A stretch of DNA of 64,000 nt from Heliobacterium chlorum (GCF_014502795.1 NZ_JACVHF010000017.1:16212-80211), one strand, 5' to 3'. Shown: positions 31,657 through 41,605, numbered from the stretch's first letter. Made by a program: numbers and translations. Notes: generated by a model not told the origin, from the letters alone.

Positions 31657-31700
31657 AGGCTGACCCCCAGTTCTAACAACGGGGTCAGCCTTTACGTTTT
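31657..31700 (+). terminator. Intrinsic terminator after the exonuclease gene
   Basis: AGGCTGACCCC (31657-31667) pairs perfectly with GGGGTCAGCCT (31681-31691), followed by TTACGTTTT. It lies at the junction with the convergent germination operon. Confidence 0.85.
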
Positions 31701-31859
31701 GTACATCGCCAAGAGAGCCGGGAAAATAAGCACGGCAAGAGCGAGCAGATAAGTAAAAACGGCCGCCGGCTTATGACCGTCATGCCACAATTGTCTACCG
31801 TAATTAAAGGTATAGGTGGAAATCCCCAAAAGAATGATCGCTGCGAGTACTGTCGTCAT
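31692..31859 (-). CDS. 55-residue two-helix membrane protein, fourth gene of the ger operon
   Basis: A short reading frame starts with ATG at 31859, 7 bases after the gerC stop, and ends with TAA at 31692. The product starts MTTVLAAIILLGISTYTF and has two hydrophobic segments (about residues 3-20 and 34-52) separated by a short polar loop (RQLWHDGHKP). Small two-helix D subunits are known in some GerA-type receptor operons of Bacillus and Clostridia; size, topology and position fit that class, though I made no sequence match. The ribosome site (GAGATGAAG) is weak, suggesting translational coupling to gerC. Confidence 0.6.
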   Translation of the reverse strand: MTTVLAAIILLGISTYTFNYGRQLWHDGHKPAAVFTYLLALAVLIFPALLAMYKT

Positions 31860-31866
31860 GATTTCT

Positions 31867-33162
31867 TCATCTCGATTCTTCGGACCGTGGTTGAATGCGC
31901 AATCCCGGGCGACGAATTTTAAAATCTACATGAACGGTAACACTCGCGCCGGAAAAACGGTTTTTCCAATCAAGACTATCGAATTCCTGCATCGTAAGTG
32001 ATCGCATTTGAATCGAACGGGCGAGATAAAAAGGGTCAATCTTCTCTTTTTGAGCACGCTCGATGAGTTGACTCGTTTCCGCCGTGATTGAATCGACCAC
32101 TTGAGATTCTAGCAATGTGATCCTATCTGTAGATACATAAGGTTCTAACGCTAAAACGGATAAAAGCTGCCCTTCTAGAAACAAATGGATATCGATAAAG
32201 GGTTTATCCCCTTCCCAGGTAACGTCGATTTTCGGCTGTTGGGCCCTTCGAATAATCACACTGAACGGACCCTTTCCGTTCGGGGTATCGAAGACCCAAA
32301 TTCCTCCCCGATAGCTGTCTCTAAGCAAACCGTAGATGCGAGCGTCCCAAGCAGACCACTTATCGATCAACCTACCCTCTTGCATGACCGCAATGCCGAG
32401 AAACTCGGAAGGATTGCCGCCGGAACGAGGTAGAGAGCGAAGTGTTTTTCCTCCAGGTTCGACGTTTCCCTCGATCTCTTGATGATACTTATCGGTTGGC
32501 AGTGGTCTTACGGAGCCGTCTTTTTTCTCAGAACTGACGATGGGATTGACCCCAACCAAAGGGAGAACTGCATTTAACTGGTGGTTATCGACCTCATTTA
32601 GAAAATCGTGTAAGGTAGGCATTCGGGTATAGCCGTAGCGAACCACTCCTCGAGCCACATCGTCCACATAGCGAGATACGCTTTTTTCGAGTACCGGTTC
32701 AGCCGTTAGAAAGATATTGCGAGCCGGCCCCTCTTTGGCAACCCAGATGTAGACGCTACGGCGAAACTGCGGAAATCGTTCCAAAACATCAAGATAGGGA
32801 AGGACGCCTTCTTTAGCGATTTCTTCACCGAAGATTAACACGCGAAGGTGACGAAAATCGACTCTTCTCTCCACCGTCGCTTCGGCTAGGCTGACCGCTT
32901 CGGGAATGGTACGTGCCGTAATGGTGATCGGTTTTGTCGTTTGCGTGATCGACTCCCCACCGGTTTTTCCGGTAGGCCCACCAATATTTCCGGGGACGGC
33001 AATCCGCATGACGACGTCGATTTTATTGTCAATACTTCGATCGACACCCATCGTCAAAACAAAAGCTAAGTTTTCCAGCTCGTTGCGGTCCCAGCAGCCT
33101 GTCTGTAAAGCGAGTGTGGCAAAAACGATACATACACAGATCCATTTAAGCCAGGATCTCAT
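31867..33162 (-). CDS. Spore germination receptor lipoprotein, Ger(x)C family
   Basis: 431 residues from the ATG at 33162, which has AGGAGA 7 bases upstream and overlaps the gerB stop as ATGA. An upstream in-frame start at 33201 would run into gerB. The N-terminus is a lipoprotein signal (hydrophobic stretch ending LALQTGC, then WDRNELENLAFV, typical of this family). The protein sits on the outer face of the spore inner membrane as subunit C of a nutrient germinant receptor. The germinant cannot be deduced. Confidence 0.93.
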   Translation of the reverse strand: MRSWLKWICVCIVFATLALQTGCWDRNELENLAFVLTMGVDRSIDNKIDVVMRIAVPGNIGGPTGKTGGESITQTTKPITITARTIPEAVSLAEATVERRVDFRHLRVLIFGEEIAKEGVLPYLDVLERFPQFRRSVYIWVAKEGPARNIFLTAEPVLEKSVSRYVDDVARGVVRYGYTRMPTLHDFLNEVDNHQLNAVLPLVGVNPIVSSEKKDGSVRPLPTDKYHQEIEGNVEPGGKTLRSLPRSGGNPSEFLGIAVMQEGRLIDKWSAWDARIYGLLRDSYRGGIWVFDTPNGKGPFSVIIRRAQQPKIDVTWEGDKPFIDIHLFLEGQLLSVLALEPYVSTDRITLLESQVVDSITAETSQLIERAQKEKIDPFYLARSIQMRSLTMQEFDSLDWKNRFSGASVTVHVDFKIRRPGLRIQPRSEESR

Positions 33163-34271
33163 GGACGGTTCTCCTGAGGACGATAGAATAGCTTGCTCCA
33201 TAGCAACAAAATCACTGGTAGTCCGTAAAAAGGGATTTGCAACAACCAGGGTATGAAGGAATACGTGTTTACCGCATCGAGACTTCTAGGGGGAATAAAG
33301 GATACGCAAATGGAAAGTACAGCCAGTGGAATTAGATACGGTCGAAAATCGGTAGCTCGAATCCCTTGGGTCAGCGTAAGGGCTGCTCCGTACAATCCGA
33401 CGGCGAGACCAACCGATGAAACACTAGCCCAGACAAAGACAAACATAGGATCGAGCCGTTGGAGAAACGTTTCAAACCGAATGAGGCGAGTCACCTGAAA
33501 GAGAGGGAATCCCATCTGTTGGGCAGATTGGATCTGAAAACACATTTCATAGACAACCTGTGCAAATACAAAAAGAACGGCGGAAAGAACGAGTGTAGCT
33601 AAACCGCTGCGTCGAAAGTCTTTTTGTTCCCGAAACAACGGTGCGATAAAACCTAATAGAATGATTTCTTCATATAAGCTTGTGTATAGCAGTCCCGCAC
33701 TCAAAGTATCCCAAAATCCATATCCCAACCAAGGACTTAAATTATAGACGGTACCCATAGTTCCCCCGAAAGTTAAGGCGAGCGTAAGTACCGTCAATCC
33801 AATCGGGGCGATAATCATAATCGTGCGGGATAAGCTCTCAAAACCACCGATGGCAAGATAGATGTTTAGTACAACCATCGAGATGACAACTATCGATATG
33901 GGTGTTTGTGGTAAGAGCGTAGTGAGCACAAATTCGGCGAAGATACGCAGTTCATACCCACTGATTAAGATAAATAAACTGGAGAAAAGAATCCCTAATA
34001 AGAACTGAATCGTAGGACCCCAAAATAAACCAGCAATACTTAAGAGGGAAGCACGGGAAAAAGTAGCGGTAAGGTGATTAAGAATGAAAAAAATAACGAT
34101 TGCGCCAATCACTCCGATCAATGGAACCATCCAGGCTGCAGTACCGGCCATTTGACAGAGTTCCCTTGGATTAGCTAAAAACATCTTTACATGAACGAAG
34201 CTACCGATACAAATGGACGCTTCGATCCAACCGACATAACCCTGGCGTTTTGTGCTATTTTTTTGATTCAT
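33159..34271 (-). CDS. Spore germination receptor permease-like subunit, GerB family
   Basis: About 370 residues from the ATG at 34271, which overlaps the gerA end by 17 bases; an upstream start at 34304 would lie deeper inside gerA. It has roughly ten membrane helices and belongs to the APC-superfamily-like GerB transporters, the subunit thought to bind germinants. Coupled by overlap to gerA and gerC. Confidence 0.92.
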   Translation of the reverse strand: MNQKNSTKRQGYVGWIEASICIGSFVHVKMFLANPRELCQMAGTAAWMVPLIGVIGAIVIFFILNHLTATFSRASLLSIAGLFWGPTIQFLLGILFSSLFILISGYELRIFAEFVLTTLLPQTPISIVVISMVVLNIYLAIGGFESLSRTIMIIAPIGLTVLTLALTFGGTMGTVYNLSPWLGYGFWDTLSAGLLYTSLYEEIILLGFIAPLFREQKDFRRSGLATLVLSAVLFVFAQVVYEMCFQIQSAQQMGFPLFQVTRLIRFETFLQRLDPMFVFVWASVSSVGLAVGLYGAALTLTQGIRATDFRPYLIPLAVLSICVSFIPPRSLDAVNTYSFIPWLLQIPFYGLPVILLLWSKLFYRPQENRP

Positions 34272-35934
34272 TGAGAAAAACCAACTCCAACGGCACCGAT
34301 GCATCCCATGGGCGAGTCACTTTTTTTGCTCTAAACGTGTCTAGGGGGCGAGTATAGTCGGGACGCTTTTCTTCCTTGTAGGGAGGGCGACGGAAAAAGG
34401 GAGTCAAAAAGCGCTTTTCTAAGGGCGCAACCGGTGTCAAAAAGGGTATGCCTAGTGATCGAAGGCCGATGGCATGTCGAATGAGGGCAACTAGTCCAAG
34501 CAACACCCCGTAAAAACCAAAAGTGCTTCCCAATAGCAGATTGATTAACCGGACTAGGCGCAGACTGAACGTCAGCGAATATTGAGGCATCGAATAACCA
34601 GCCAATACGGTGACAGCCATGATGATGATCATCACGGGGGAGACAATTCCCGCCTCGACCACAGCCTGTCCGATGATGATAGCTCCCACGATACCGATGG
34701 TCGCCCCAATCACCTTTGGAACACGCAATGTAGCCTCCCGGATAAACTCAAAAGCCAACTCTAAAAAGAAAACGGCCACAAAGCTCGGAAACGGAACCCG
34801 TTCCCTCGCCGACGCAATAGAAAGCATCAGTTCTGTCGGGATCATCTCCGGGTGAAAGGAAACCATAGCCACATAGAGTCCAGGCAAAAACAGGGAGATG
34901 AACAAGCCGATTAAGCGCACAAACCGGGCCAGAGTACCAATAGGCCAACGGAAGTAAATGTCCTCCGGTGAATGCAACTGGGACCAGAAATTCACTGGAG
35001 CAATCAGCACGAGGGGACTACCTTCCAACATGACCGCTACTGAGCCTTCCAACAGAAAAGCGACTGTACGGTCAGGGCGCTCTGTCAGCAACATCTGTGA
35101 AAATAGGGAGGCAGGTCGATCTTGAATATACTGCTCGATCATGCCGATGTTGTAAATCATATCGATATCGATCGATTTCAAGCGGCGCCGCATTTCCCAG
35201 ACCAGTTTCGGATTGGTAAGTCCATCGATATAGAGAAGGTAGAGAGGGCCTCGGTTGCGGCGGCCTGCCGGAAGCGACTCGGCCATGAACCCGGGGATAG
35301 CCAAGCGCATTCGCAACAAACTGAGATTTTTTTGAGCGACTTCGACAAAAGCGTCATAGGGACCCGGTACGACTGTTTCTATTCGAGGCGTGTCGATGCC
35401 GCGACTCTGCTGCTGTCGCAAATCAACGACAATGGCCCAGTCGAAGCCGTCAATATGAAGGAAAGTCATTCCCCTGACGATGTTTTTTACGACATCTTCG
35501 ATGGATGATACGGTTTCGATCACATGACAGTACGTAAGGGCGTCAGACAGACTCTCAGGAGTGACGTCTTCTATCGAACCGGAGTATTCAAGAAGAGGGC
35601 CGATGACGGACTCCTGCATGAGTTCGGAATTGGTTATACTTTCGAAAAAAGCAATCGAAACTTTTCCCCAGGGAACCGAAAGCAAACGAAGGATAAAATC
35701 AGGATTTCGCTTTGCACGAAATTTTCGAGTGAGTATCCGATGGAGGTCCTGAGCATCGGAAGGGATCGGAGTGACGCTTTGGGGCTTCTGATAGTTGTTT
35801 ATATTTAAATGGCGGCGGATAGGCGGACGATTTGGGCTTAAGGAAAACTGTTTCTGAATCGTCGGTTCGTTGACCGTTAGAAGGTCTTTGATATAGGTTT
35901 TTACTTTATTGGCACCCTTAGAGTTGTTTGTCAA
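34255..35934 (-). CDS. Spore germination receptor subunit, GerA family
   Basis: 559 residues beginning at a TTG (35934) with AAGGAG 9 bases upstream. A large N-terminal cytoplasmic domain (about 1-300, with the YIDGLTNPKLVWEMRRRL stretch) is followed by several membrane helices around SFHPEMIPTELMLSIA and a short charged tail. First gene of the ger operon, made in the developing forespore in studied species. The 193-bp gap to fpg should hold the promoter; I could not assign a sigma-G box with confidence. Confidence 0.93.
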   Translation of the reverse strand: MTNNSKGANKVKTYIKDLLTVNEPTIQKQFSLSPNRPPIRRHLNINNYQKPQSVTPIPSDAQDLHRILTRKFRAKRNPDFILRLLSVPWGKVSIAFFESITNSELMQESVIGPLLEYSGSIEDVTPESLSDALTYCHVIETVSSIEDVVKNIVRGMTFLHIDGFDWAIVVDLRQQQSRGIDTPRIETVVPGPYDAFVEVAQKNLSLLRMRLAIPGFMAESLPAGRRNRGPLYLLYIDGLTNPKLVWEMRRRLKSIDIDMIYNIGMIEQYIQDRPASLFSQMLLTERPDRTVAFLLEGSVAVMLEGSPLVLIAPVNFWSQLHSPEDIYFRWPIGTLARFVRLIGLFISLFLPGLYVAMVSFHPEMIPTELMLSIASARERVPFPSFVAVFFLELAFEFIREATLRVPKVIGATIGIVGAIIIGQAVVEAGIVSPVMIIIMAVTVLAGYSMPQYSLTFSLRLVRLINLLLGSTFGFYGVLLGLVALIRHAIGLRSLGIPFLTPVAPLEKRFLTPFFRRPPYKEEKRPDYTRPLDTFRAKKVTRPWDASVPLELVFLNESKK

Positions 35935-36127
35935 CGCAAGGCGCTCCTTTTACCGATTCAGGATTCAGAAAAACTGCTAAAGATTGAGAATGGCCCGTTG
36001 TAATTTGTGTTCATGATTAACTTCCCCAGAGTGGTGTAATTCATGCGTAATTCCTACCAATTCAACCTGCTCTTGCCTGTATAGAGTGTTTACCAGAAAA
36101 ACAAGGCCTTCGATTCAGTCATCTAGA

Positions 36128-36946
36128 TTAATGCTGGCAGTCAGGACAGAAAAAGGCGTTGCGACCTCCGACCTTGACCGTCTCAACGGCACGGCCGCAA
36201 GTAGGACAAGGTTGACCGGTCCGTTCATAAACCTGCAGTTGATTCGTATAGCCTCCTGTCAATTCATCGCCGGTCATGAAGGGATACTCGGAGACACCGC
36301 CTTGCTGAACGGCTGTTTGGAGCGTTGATAGGAGGCACTTGTATAAACGGTCAATTTCTGATTCATGGAGCGTAGACGTTTTTCGTACCGGCAAGATCCG
36401 GCTGCAAAAGAGAATCTCATTAGAATAGACGTTGCCGATGCCGGCGATGAACTTCTGATCCATCAAGAGCGGTTTGATCATTCCCCGCCGTCCTTTCAAC
36501 ATCTGCTCGAACTTGGCCAGTGAGAACTGTGCATCGAGTGGTTCCGGTCCCAGTTCGGCATAGTCGGGATGAGACATCACCATTTCATCCGAAAAAAGAT
36601 GGATGAAGCCCAAATGCATCCGGTAGAAGGAGAGCCGCTCTCCGGAATCGAAGAGGATGATCACGTTGGCCCCATCGGGGATAGCTTCGGCCGGTAAGAA
36701 GAAGCGCAGATATCCGTCGATCATGAAATGAAACAACATGGACCGATCGGTCGGCAGTCGAAGCCGGATAACTTTACCTCTCCGCTGGGCGCTTATAAAA
36801 GACTGGTTTTTCAATGCTTCTGTGAACTCGTCTATGGAAACATTGAGGGTTTTTGGCCGGTTGACGACGACGTCCTGAATCATCTTGCCGACAACGTGCT
36901 TTTCCAGATGCAGACGGACCGTTTCAATTTCGGGCAGTTCCGGCAT
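36128..36946 (-). CDS. mutM: Formamidopyrimidine-DNA glycosylase
   Basis: 272 residues. It removes oxidised purines such as 8-oxoguanine and cuts the abasic site. The catalytic N-terminus PELPEIETV follows the start Met (Pro is the nucleophile after Met removal), a lysine lies in QRRGKVIRL near residue 57, and the C-terminal zinc finger is CPTC...CPDC. AAGAGGAG precedes the ATG. Monocistronic, divergent from the aldehyde dehydrogenase gene. Confidence 0.95.
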   Translation of the reverse strand: MPELPEIETVRLHLEKHVVGKMIQDVVVNRPKTLNVSIDEFTEALKNQSFISAQRRGKVIRLRLPTDRSMLFHFMIDGYLRFFLPAEAIPDGANVIILFDSGERLSFYRMHLGFIHLFSDEMVMSHPDYAELGPEPLDAQFSLAKFEQMLKGRRGMIKPLLMDQKFIAGIGNVYSNEILFCSRILPVRKTSTLHESEIDRLYKCLLSTLQTAVQQGGVSEYPFMTGDELTGGYTNQLQVYERTGQPCPTCGRAVETVKVGGRNAFFCPDCQH

Positions 36947-37243
36947 ACCGATTACTCCTCTTGAGCGTGATTAGTTATGGTCATAAAGGAAACGGTTATC
37001 AACACCATTTTTCTTTAGCGATATAATCGGGTCCTGCGATTGAGGATTTCAAACCATTGAGAGTACTTCGTAAAATTGTTTTTACATACATGATGTCCAA
37101 TGTTCGCTCATGAATGTAGATTGCGGCAATAGGAACCTCCGTTGACAGGAATCGGAAAAAAGGAGAAAATCGAAGGAGAGCCGTTATTTACCTATATGGA
37201 AGGGGTTATACGGGAAAGGACGATATGGAGCGGAGGAAGGAAT

Positions 37244-38686
37244 ATGGAAAGAGAACAGGCCTGTGGGCTGCTCATCAACGGTGCTTGGGTACATACAGAA
37301 GACAATTTCGAAGTTCGAGATAAATATTCCGGAGAAGTGCTCGCCCGGGTCAGTCAAGCCGGCGAAGAAGAAGTCCGCGCAGCCGTTACGGCGGCCAAAG
37401 CTGCTTTAGCTCATCCGATGACGCCCCAACAGCGCTATGAGATCTTGATGAAACTGAAGGATCTGCTCTTCGAGAACCGCCGGGAACTGGGTGAACTGAT
37501 CGCTGCGGAAGCGGGCAAGCCGCTGAAGGACGCCCTGGCTGAAGTGGGGCGGGCGGCAGAGACGATCCGCCTCTCGGCGGAAGAAGCACTTCGCATCACT
37601 GGAGAGACCGTTCCGGTGGAGGGCTTTCCTGGTTCAGAAAACCGTTTAGCATTCACTATCCGTGTGCCCGTCGGCGTCGTTTGCGCTATCAGCCCCTTCA
37701 ACTACCCTTTGAACCTGGTCTGTCATAAAGTGGGACCAGCCTTGGCCGCCGGAAATGCTGTCGTATTGAAACCGGCGTCGACAACGCCGCTATCGGCGAT
37801 ACGCCTTTGTGAGCTTACTCAGCAAGCAGGACTCCCGGACGGCTGGCTTAATGTGGTCGTTGGCCCCGGCTGGACTGTTGGGGAAGCGTTGCTGGCGAAC
37901 GACGACATCAACTATTACACGTTTACCGGATCCTACGCTGTCGGCAAGCGGCTTAAGGAACGAGCGGGCATGCGCAAAGTCACCTTGGAACTAGGCTCGA
38001 ACTCGGGCACCATCGTGCACAAAGACGCTGACCTGGAACTGGCAGCGCGGCAGTGCGCCCGCATGGCTTTTGCCAATGCGGGCCAAATCTGCATCTCTGT
38101 CCAGCGCGTCCTCGTCCATGAGCAGATTTTTGATGCTTTCACCCGGGAATTGACAGCCCATACGCAAAGGCTGGTGGTCGGCGATCCGAGAGAGATGACG
38201 ACAGATGTGGGGCCTGTCATCTGTGAACAAGAAGCGGAGCGGATCATCCAATGGGTTCAGGAGGCGGTGGAGCAAGGCGCTAAATTGCTTACCGGCGGAA
38301 ATCGTCAGGGGGCCCTCGTTCAGCCGACGGTACTGGCTGATGTAGGAGCGACCATGCGCGTCTGGTGCCAGGAGATCTTCGGGCCTGTCGTTACCTTGAT
38401 GCCCTATCAGACGATTCAGGAAGCCATCGACAAGATCAATGATTCCGAGTACGGCCTGCAAGCAGGTATCTTTACGAACGCCATGGATGTGGCCTTAGAA
38501 TGCGCCAAAAAGATAAAAGTCGGTGGTATCATCATCAACGACACTTCGACCTACCGGGCCGATAACATGCCCTATGGCGGGGTAAAAAACAGTGGCACTG
38601 GCAAGGAAGGCCCGGCTTATGCTGTCCGGGAGATGACGGAAAGCCGGATCGTCGTCTTTAACCACAGGCCGCCGCAAGGAGAATAA
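37244..38686 (+). CDS. NAD(P)-dependent aldehyde dehydrogenase
   Basis: 480 residues from the ATG at 37244, which follows CGGAGGAAGG; an earlier in-frame start at 37142 has no such site. Features: cofactor region SPFNYPLNLVCHKVGPALAAGN, catalytic Glu in LELGSNSG, nucleophile in NAGQICISVQRV and a C-terminal RADNMPYGGVKNSGTGKEG. The length and the GQICIS signature fit the lactaldehyde/succinate-semialdehyde group; the true aldehyde is unknown. A terminator follows. The ~300 bases upstream show no gene. Confidence 0.9.
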   Translation: MEREQACGLLINGAWVHTEDNFEVRDKYSGEVLARVSQAGEEEVRAAVTAAKAALAHPMTPQQRYEILMKLKDLLFENRRELGELIAAEAGKPLKDALAEVGRAAETIRLSAEEALRITGETVPVEGFPGSENRLAFTIRVPVGVVCAISPFNYPLNLVCHKVGPALAAGNAVVLKPASTTPLSAIRLCELTQQAGLPDGWLNVVVGPGWTVGEALLANDDINYYTFTGSYAVGKRLKERAGMRKVTLELGSNSGTIVHKDADLELAARQCARMAFANAGQICISVQRVLVHEQIFDAFTRELTAHTQRLVVGDPREMTTDVGPVICEQEAERIIQWVQEAVEQGAKLLTGGNRQGALVQPTVLADVGATMRVWCQEIFGPVVTLMPYQTIQEAIDKINDSEYGLQAGIFTNAMDVALECAKKIKVGGIIINDTSTYRADNMPYGGVKNSGTGKEGPAYAVREMTESRIVVFNHRPPQGE

Positions 38687-38755
38687 GTTGGTAACAAAAT
38701 GGTAATTCTTCTTACTACAACACAAAATTAATTTATCCCAATACAAAAGAAGGAA

Positions 38756-38796
38756 AATAAAAGCCGATGCATAATTAATTTGCATCGGCTTTTATT
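38756..38796 (+). terminator. Intrinsic terminator after the aldehyde dehydrogenase gene
   Basis: A 16-bp perfect inverted repeat (AATAAAAGCCGATGCA at 38756-38771, complement at 38781-38796); the 3' arm ends in CTTTTATT. Confidence 0.85.
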
Positions 38797-38885
38797 AGGT
38801 ATAAAATGAAAATCCAGTCATTTTTTCAAAACCATCTGTCCATCTGCTGCGTCATTATAGGAAAAGTAATATTAGGAGGGTACTT

Positions 38886-41048
38886 GTGAAAAAAAGCTGC
38901 CGGAAATGGACTGCTGCCGGACTGACAGCGCTGATGCTGTTCAGTGCAGCCCCCGCGGTTTGGGCCGGAATGTCTCCGGAACAAAATCAAAACGAAACGG
39001 CCCAGGCGAAAATCACCTTGGAACAGGCCGTGAAAAAGGCAAAAGAAGCCTTTCCAATCCCAGCAGAACTGAGCCGTTTTACATCCCGCTTTTCTACGCA
39101 AGAAAATCAACGAAGTTGGGAATTGCAATGGGACCTGGAAGACGGGGGTCCCCACTTTAGCAGCATGCAAATTTCTATCGATGCCGACACGGGAGATATC
39201 CGCTCCATGTTTCGTTGGAAAGATGACCCCCGGAACAGCAACCTGATTCGAACACCGAAGATCAGCCGGGAACAGGCATTAGAGAAAGCTAAGGAACTCG
39301 TCCAACGGCTGCACCCCGGACTCCTGGCGGAATTGGAACTTCAACCCGAGTCGGCGAATATGACCAATTCTGCCGATGCCTTGCGAAACGGTCAGTACTC
39401 TTTCGAGTGGATTCGTAAAGCCAACGGGGTCCCTGTTCGTTGGAACGGAGCTGGCGTAGCTGTATCAGCGGAAGATGGAAGTATCACCAATTATCACTTT
39501 ACATGGCTCAGAGATACGATCCCCAGCGGAACTGCTCAGTGTACTCCGGAAGCGGCGGAAGCGGCTTTTAAGAAAGCCCAGATGCTCCAACTGCAATATT
39601 TCATCACACCTGGTTATGCGCGAAAAGGCGACCAAACACCGCAGGTCAAATTGGTCTATCAATTGCATCACCCTTCCGAAGGGAAGATCGATGCGAAAAC
39701 AGGACAACCTTATACACCGCAGGGAGATACATCTAGTAACGGTATGATTCCATTTCTATCCGGTACGGGAGGAGGACCTGGAAACAACGCATTAACGCCG
39801 GAAGAACAGGCGGCAAAAATCCAATCGGAAGGTATGATCAGCCGGGAAAAAGCACTAGCCCTAGTTGAAAAATGGGTACCTACGACCAAAAAGGGTGAAA
39901 TACAAAGTGTTTTACACCAAAACCCCTTAGGAAGCAAGAATAACTTTATTTGGGATTTCAGTTGGTCGGAAAATAACACATTTTGTAATGCCAGCGTAGA
40001 CGCTAAAACGGGGGAACTCGTTGAAATATCGAGGAGAAACCATTTTGATGGAAGTGAGCCCGGAAAGTTAGATCGTGACGGTGCCCGTAAGATAGCCGAC
40101 GATTTTCTGCGGAAAATACAGCCCGATAAACTGAAGTTGACCCAGTACGATCCATTAGCTGTTCTATCAGAGTTCCGACCCGATGGAAAACTGTCAAACC
40201 ACCAGACCTTTTTCTATAATCGAATGGTCAACCAAATTCCTTTTCCCCAAAACGGTTTCCAGGTTGAGGTGGATACGGTAACCAAAGAAATCACCGGATA
40301 TCGATGCAGTTGGGATCAAATGGACTTTCCTTCTCCCGACGGCGTCATCTCGGCAGATGAGGCTGTGGACGCTTTTTTGGAGTATATGCCCCTCAAATTG
40401 GTCTATGATGTGCCCTTTCGTCAAGTGGAAAAGACTCCGGTCCTCTTGACGTACGCTCCCGACATCAAGCCGGGGATGGGCTTCGTACAGATGATAGATG
40501 GTCGCAGCAAAAAACCCCTCAGCTATGACGGAGAACCTGTCTCTGCTGTTGGGGACAAAGTATTTACGGACGTGACGGGGCATCGAGCGGAAAAAGAAAT
40601 CCAGATGATCGGACGGCTCGATATGCTCCGGGAGTATAAAGATTCTTTTCATCCCGATGAACCGCTGAAAGCAGTAGCCCTCGTAAAGGCACTCTACCAG
40701 TTGAGGCATGAGGGATGGCAGCCGGACGAGGGCGCACTTGTGCGACAGGCTGTCAGCGAAGGCTGGCTGGACAAAAATCTCAAGGCCGATTCTACTCTCA
40801 CTCGCATGGAAATGGCTAAAACGGTTGTCCGTTTCTTAGGACTCGACGTGGCGGCCCGGTACGGGGGAATCTATAAAGTACCCTATACTGACGCAGACTC
40901 CCTGTCGCCGGAACAGGTCGGTTATGCCGTATTGGCCGGTGCTATGGGTGTCATTTCATCGCAAGAGGGCGCTTTCCGAGCCAATGATATCGTCAGTCGC
41001 GCCGATGGCGCAGTTGCGCTCGTTCATCTGATGGATATAAAGAGGTAA
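38886..41048 (+). CDS. Secreted YcdB/YcdC-domain protein with C-terminal SLH-like repeats
   Basis: 720 residues starting at a GTG 5 bases after AGGAGGG. Signal peptide at 1-27 (KK-rich start, hydrophobic core, cleavage near VWA-G). The body repeats a fold with TLEQAVKKAKEAFP, SREQALEKAKELVQ and SREKALALVEKW openings, as in YcdB/YcdC and PepSY-like domains of unknown role. The end carries two S-layer-homology-like segments (VFTDVTGHRAEKEIQMIGRL near 570 and PYTDADSLSPEQVGYAVLAG near 665), which would bind secondary cell-wall polymer. It is likely displayed on the cell surface. Function unknown. Confidence 0.82.
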   Translation: MKKSCRKWTAAGLTALMLFSAAPAVWAGMSPEQNQNETAQAKITLEQAVKKAKEAFPIPAELSRFTSRFSTQENQRSWELQWDLEDGGPHFSSMQISIDADTGDIRSMFRWKDDPRNSNLIRTPKISREQALEKAKELVQRLHPGLLAELELQPESANMTNSADALRNGQYSFEWIRKANGVPVRWNGAGVAVSAEDGSITNYHFTWLRDTIPSGTAQCTPEAAEAAFKKAQMLQLQYFITPGYARKGDQTPQVKLVYQLHHPSEGKIDAKTGQPYTPQGDTSSNGMIPFLSGTGGGPGNNALTPEEQAAKIQSEGMISREKALALVEKWVPTTKKGEIQSVLHQNPLGSKNNFIWDFSWSENNTFCNASVDAKTGELVEISRRNHFDGSEPGKLDRDGARKIADDFLRKIQPDKLKLTQYDPLAVLSEFRPDGKLSNHQTFFYNRMVNQIPFPQNGFQVEVDTVTKEITGYRCSWDQMDFPSPDGVISADEAVDAFLEYMPLKLVYDVPFRQVEKTPVLLTYAPDIKPGMGFVQMIDGRSKKPLSYDGEPVSAVGDKVFTDVTGHRAEKEIQMIGRLDMLREYKDSFHPDEPLKAVALVKALYQLRHEGWQPDEGALVRQAVSEGWLDKNLKADSTLTRMEMAKTVVRFLGLDVAARYGGIYKVPYTDADSLSPEQVGYAVLAGAMGVISSQEGAFRANDIVSRADGAVALVHLMDIKR

Positions 41049-41078
41049 TTCCAATAATCAGACCTTGCCCGAATAAGA

Positions 41079-41112
41079 AAGACCCTGCCGCGTTTATGAA
41101 CGGCAGGGTCTT
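41079..41112 (+). terminator. Intrinsic terminator after the YcdB/SLH gene
   Basis: AAGACCCTGCCG (41079-41090) pairs perfectly with CGGCAGGGTCTT (41101-41112) around a ten-base loop. Confidence 0.8.
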
Positions 41113-41176
41113 AGTTCATGTATTTGTCATCCGTACAGAATTGCTTGTTTTGAAGATTTGCCATTCGGTGATGTTG

Positions 41177-41605
41177 TCACTGATAATTTAATTTATCCGT
41201 CGAGGGATCGTAAACGGCTACCGAGACATGACGAAGACCTTCTCGCAACAATCCCGATTTGGCATGGTTAATCAAGGAACCGTTGAGGAATTTGCTATAG
41301 CAGTCTTGGGGAACGACAAGAACCGTTCGATATTGGGAGGAGAAAGTCGTCAATTGTTGTGTCGTATGTACATCGCCTAAAGTGGAGCAGGTTTCAATTT
41401 CGTACACTGTCGTTACATCATCTTTGGTGGCCATGATGTCGGGCACACAGTGCTCGATCTCTTTCGGTGCTCCTTCTTCCCAATGGATATGGTCGGCCAG
41501 GACGTAATATCCTGCCACTTTCAGTTGGCTGGCTACGGCTTGTACGCACTGGTCGTGACTGGTCTGCTCGACTTGCACACGATTCGGGTTTTTCCCTCTG
41601 AACAT
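41177..41605 (-). CDS. Conserved-looking protein of unknown function
   Basis: 142 residues from the ATG at 41605, preceded by GAGGTGG at suitable spacing; a longer frame upstream would run through a terminator. The middle reads PDIMATKDD...VYEIETCSTL, which recalls the PD-(D/E)xK nuclease core but with ExE... rather than ExK, so activity is doubtful. A following VVVPQDCYSKF segment would suit the next strand of such a fold. Soluble, no signal peptide. It lies downstream of the hybrid kinase terminator and so has its own promoter. Function unknown. Confidence 0.6.
   Translation of the reverse strand: MFRGKNPNRVQVEQTSHDQCVQAVASQLKVAGYYVLADHIHWEEGAPKEIEHCVPDIMATKDDVTTVYEIETCSTLGDVHTTQQLTTFSSQYRTVLVVPQDCYSKFLNGSLINHAKSGLLREGLRHVSVAVYDPSTDKLNYQ

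Noticed and set aside
36000..36127. Sigma-G promoter for gerA
   Set aside because: Only loose TGAACA/CATTCT-like matches with poor spacing; not strong enough to list.
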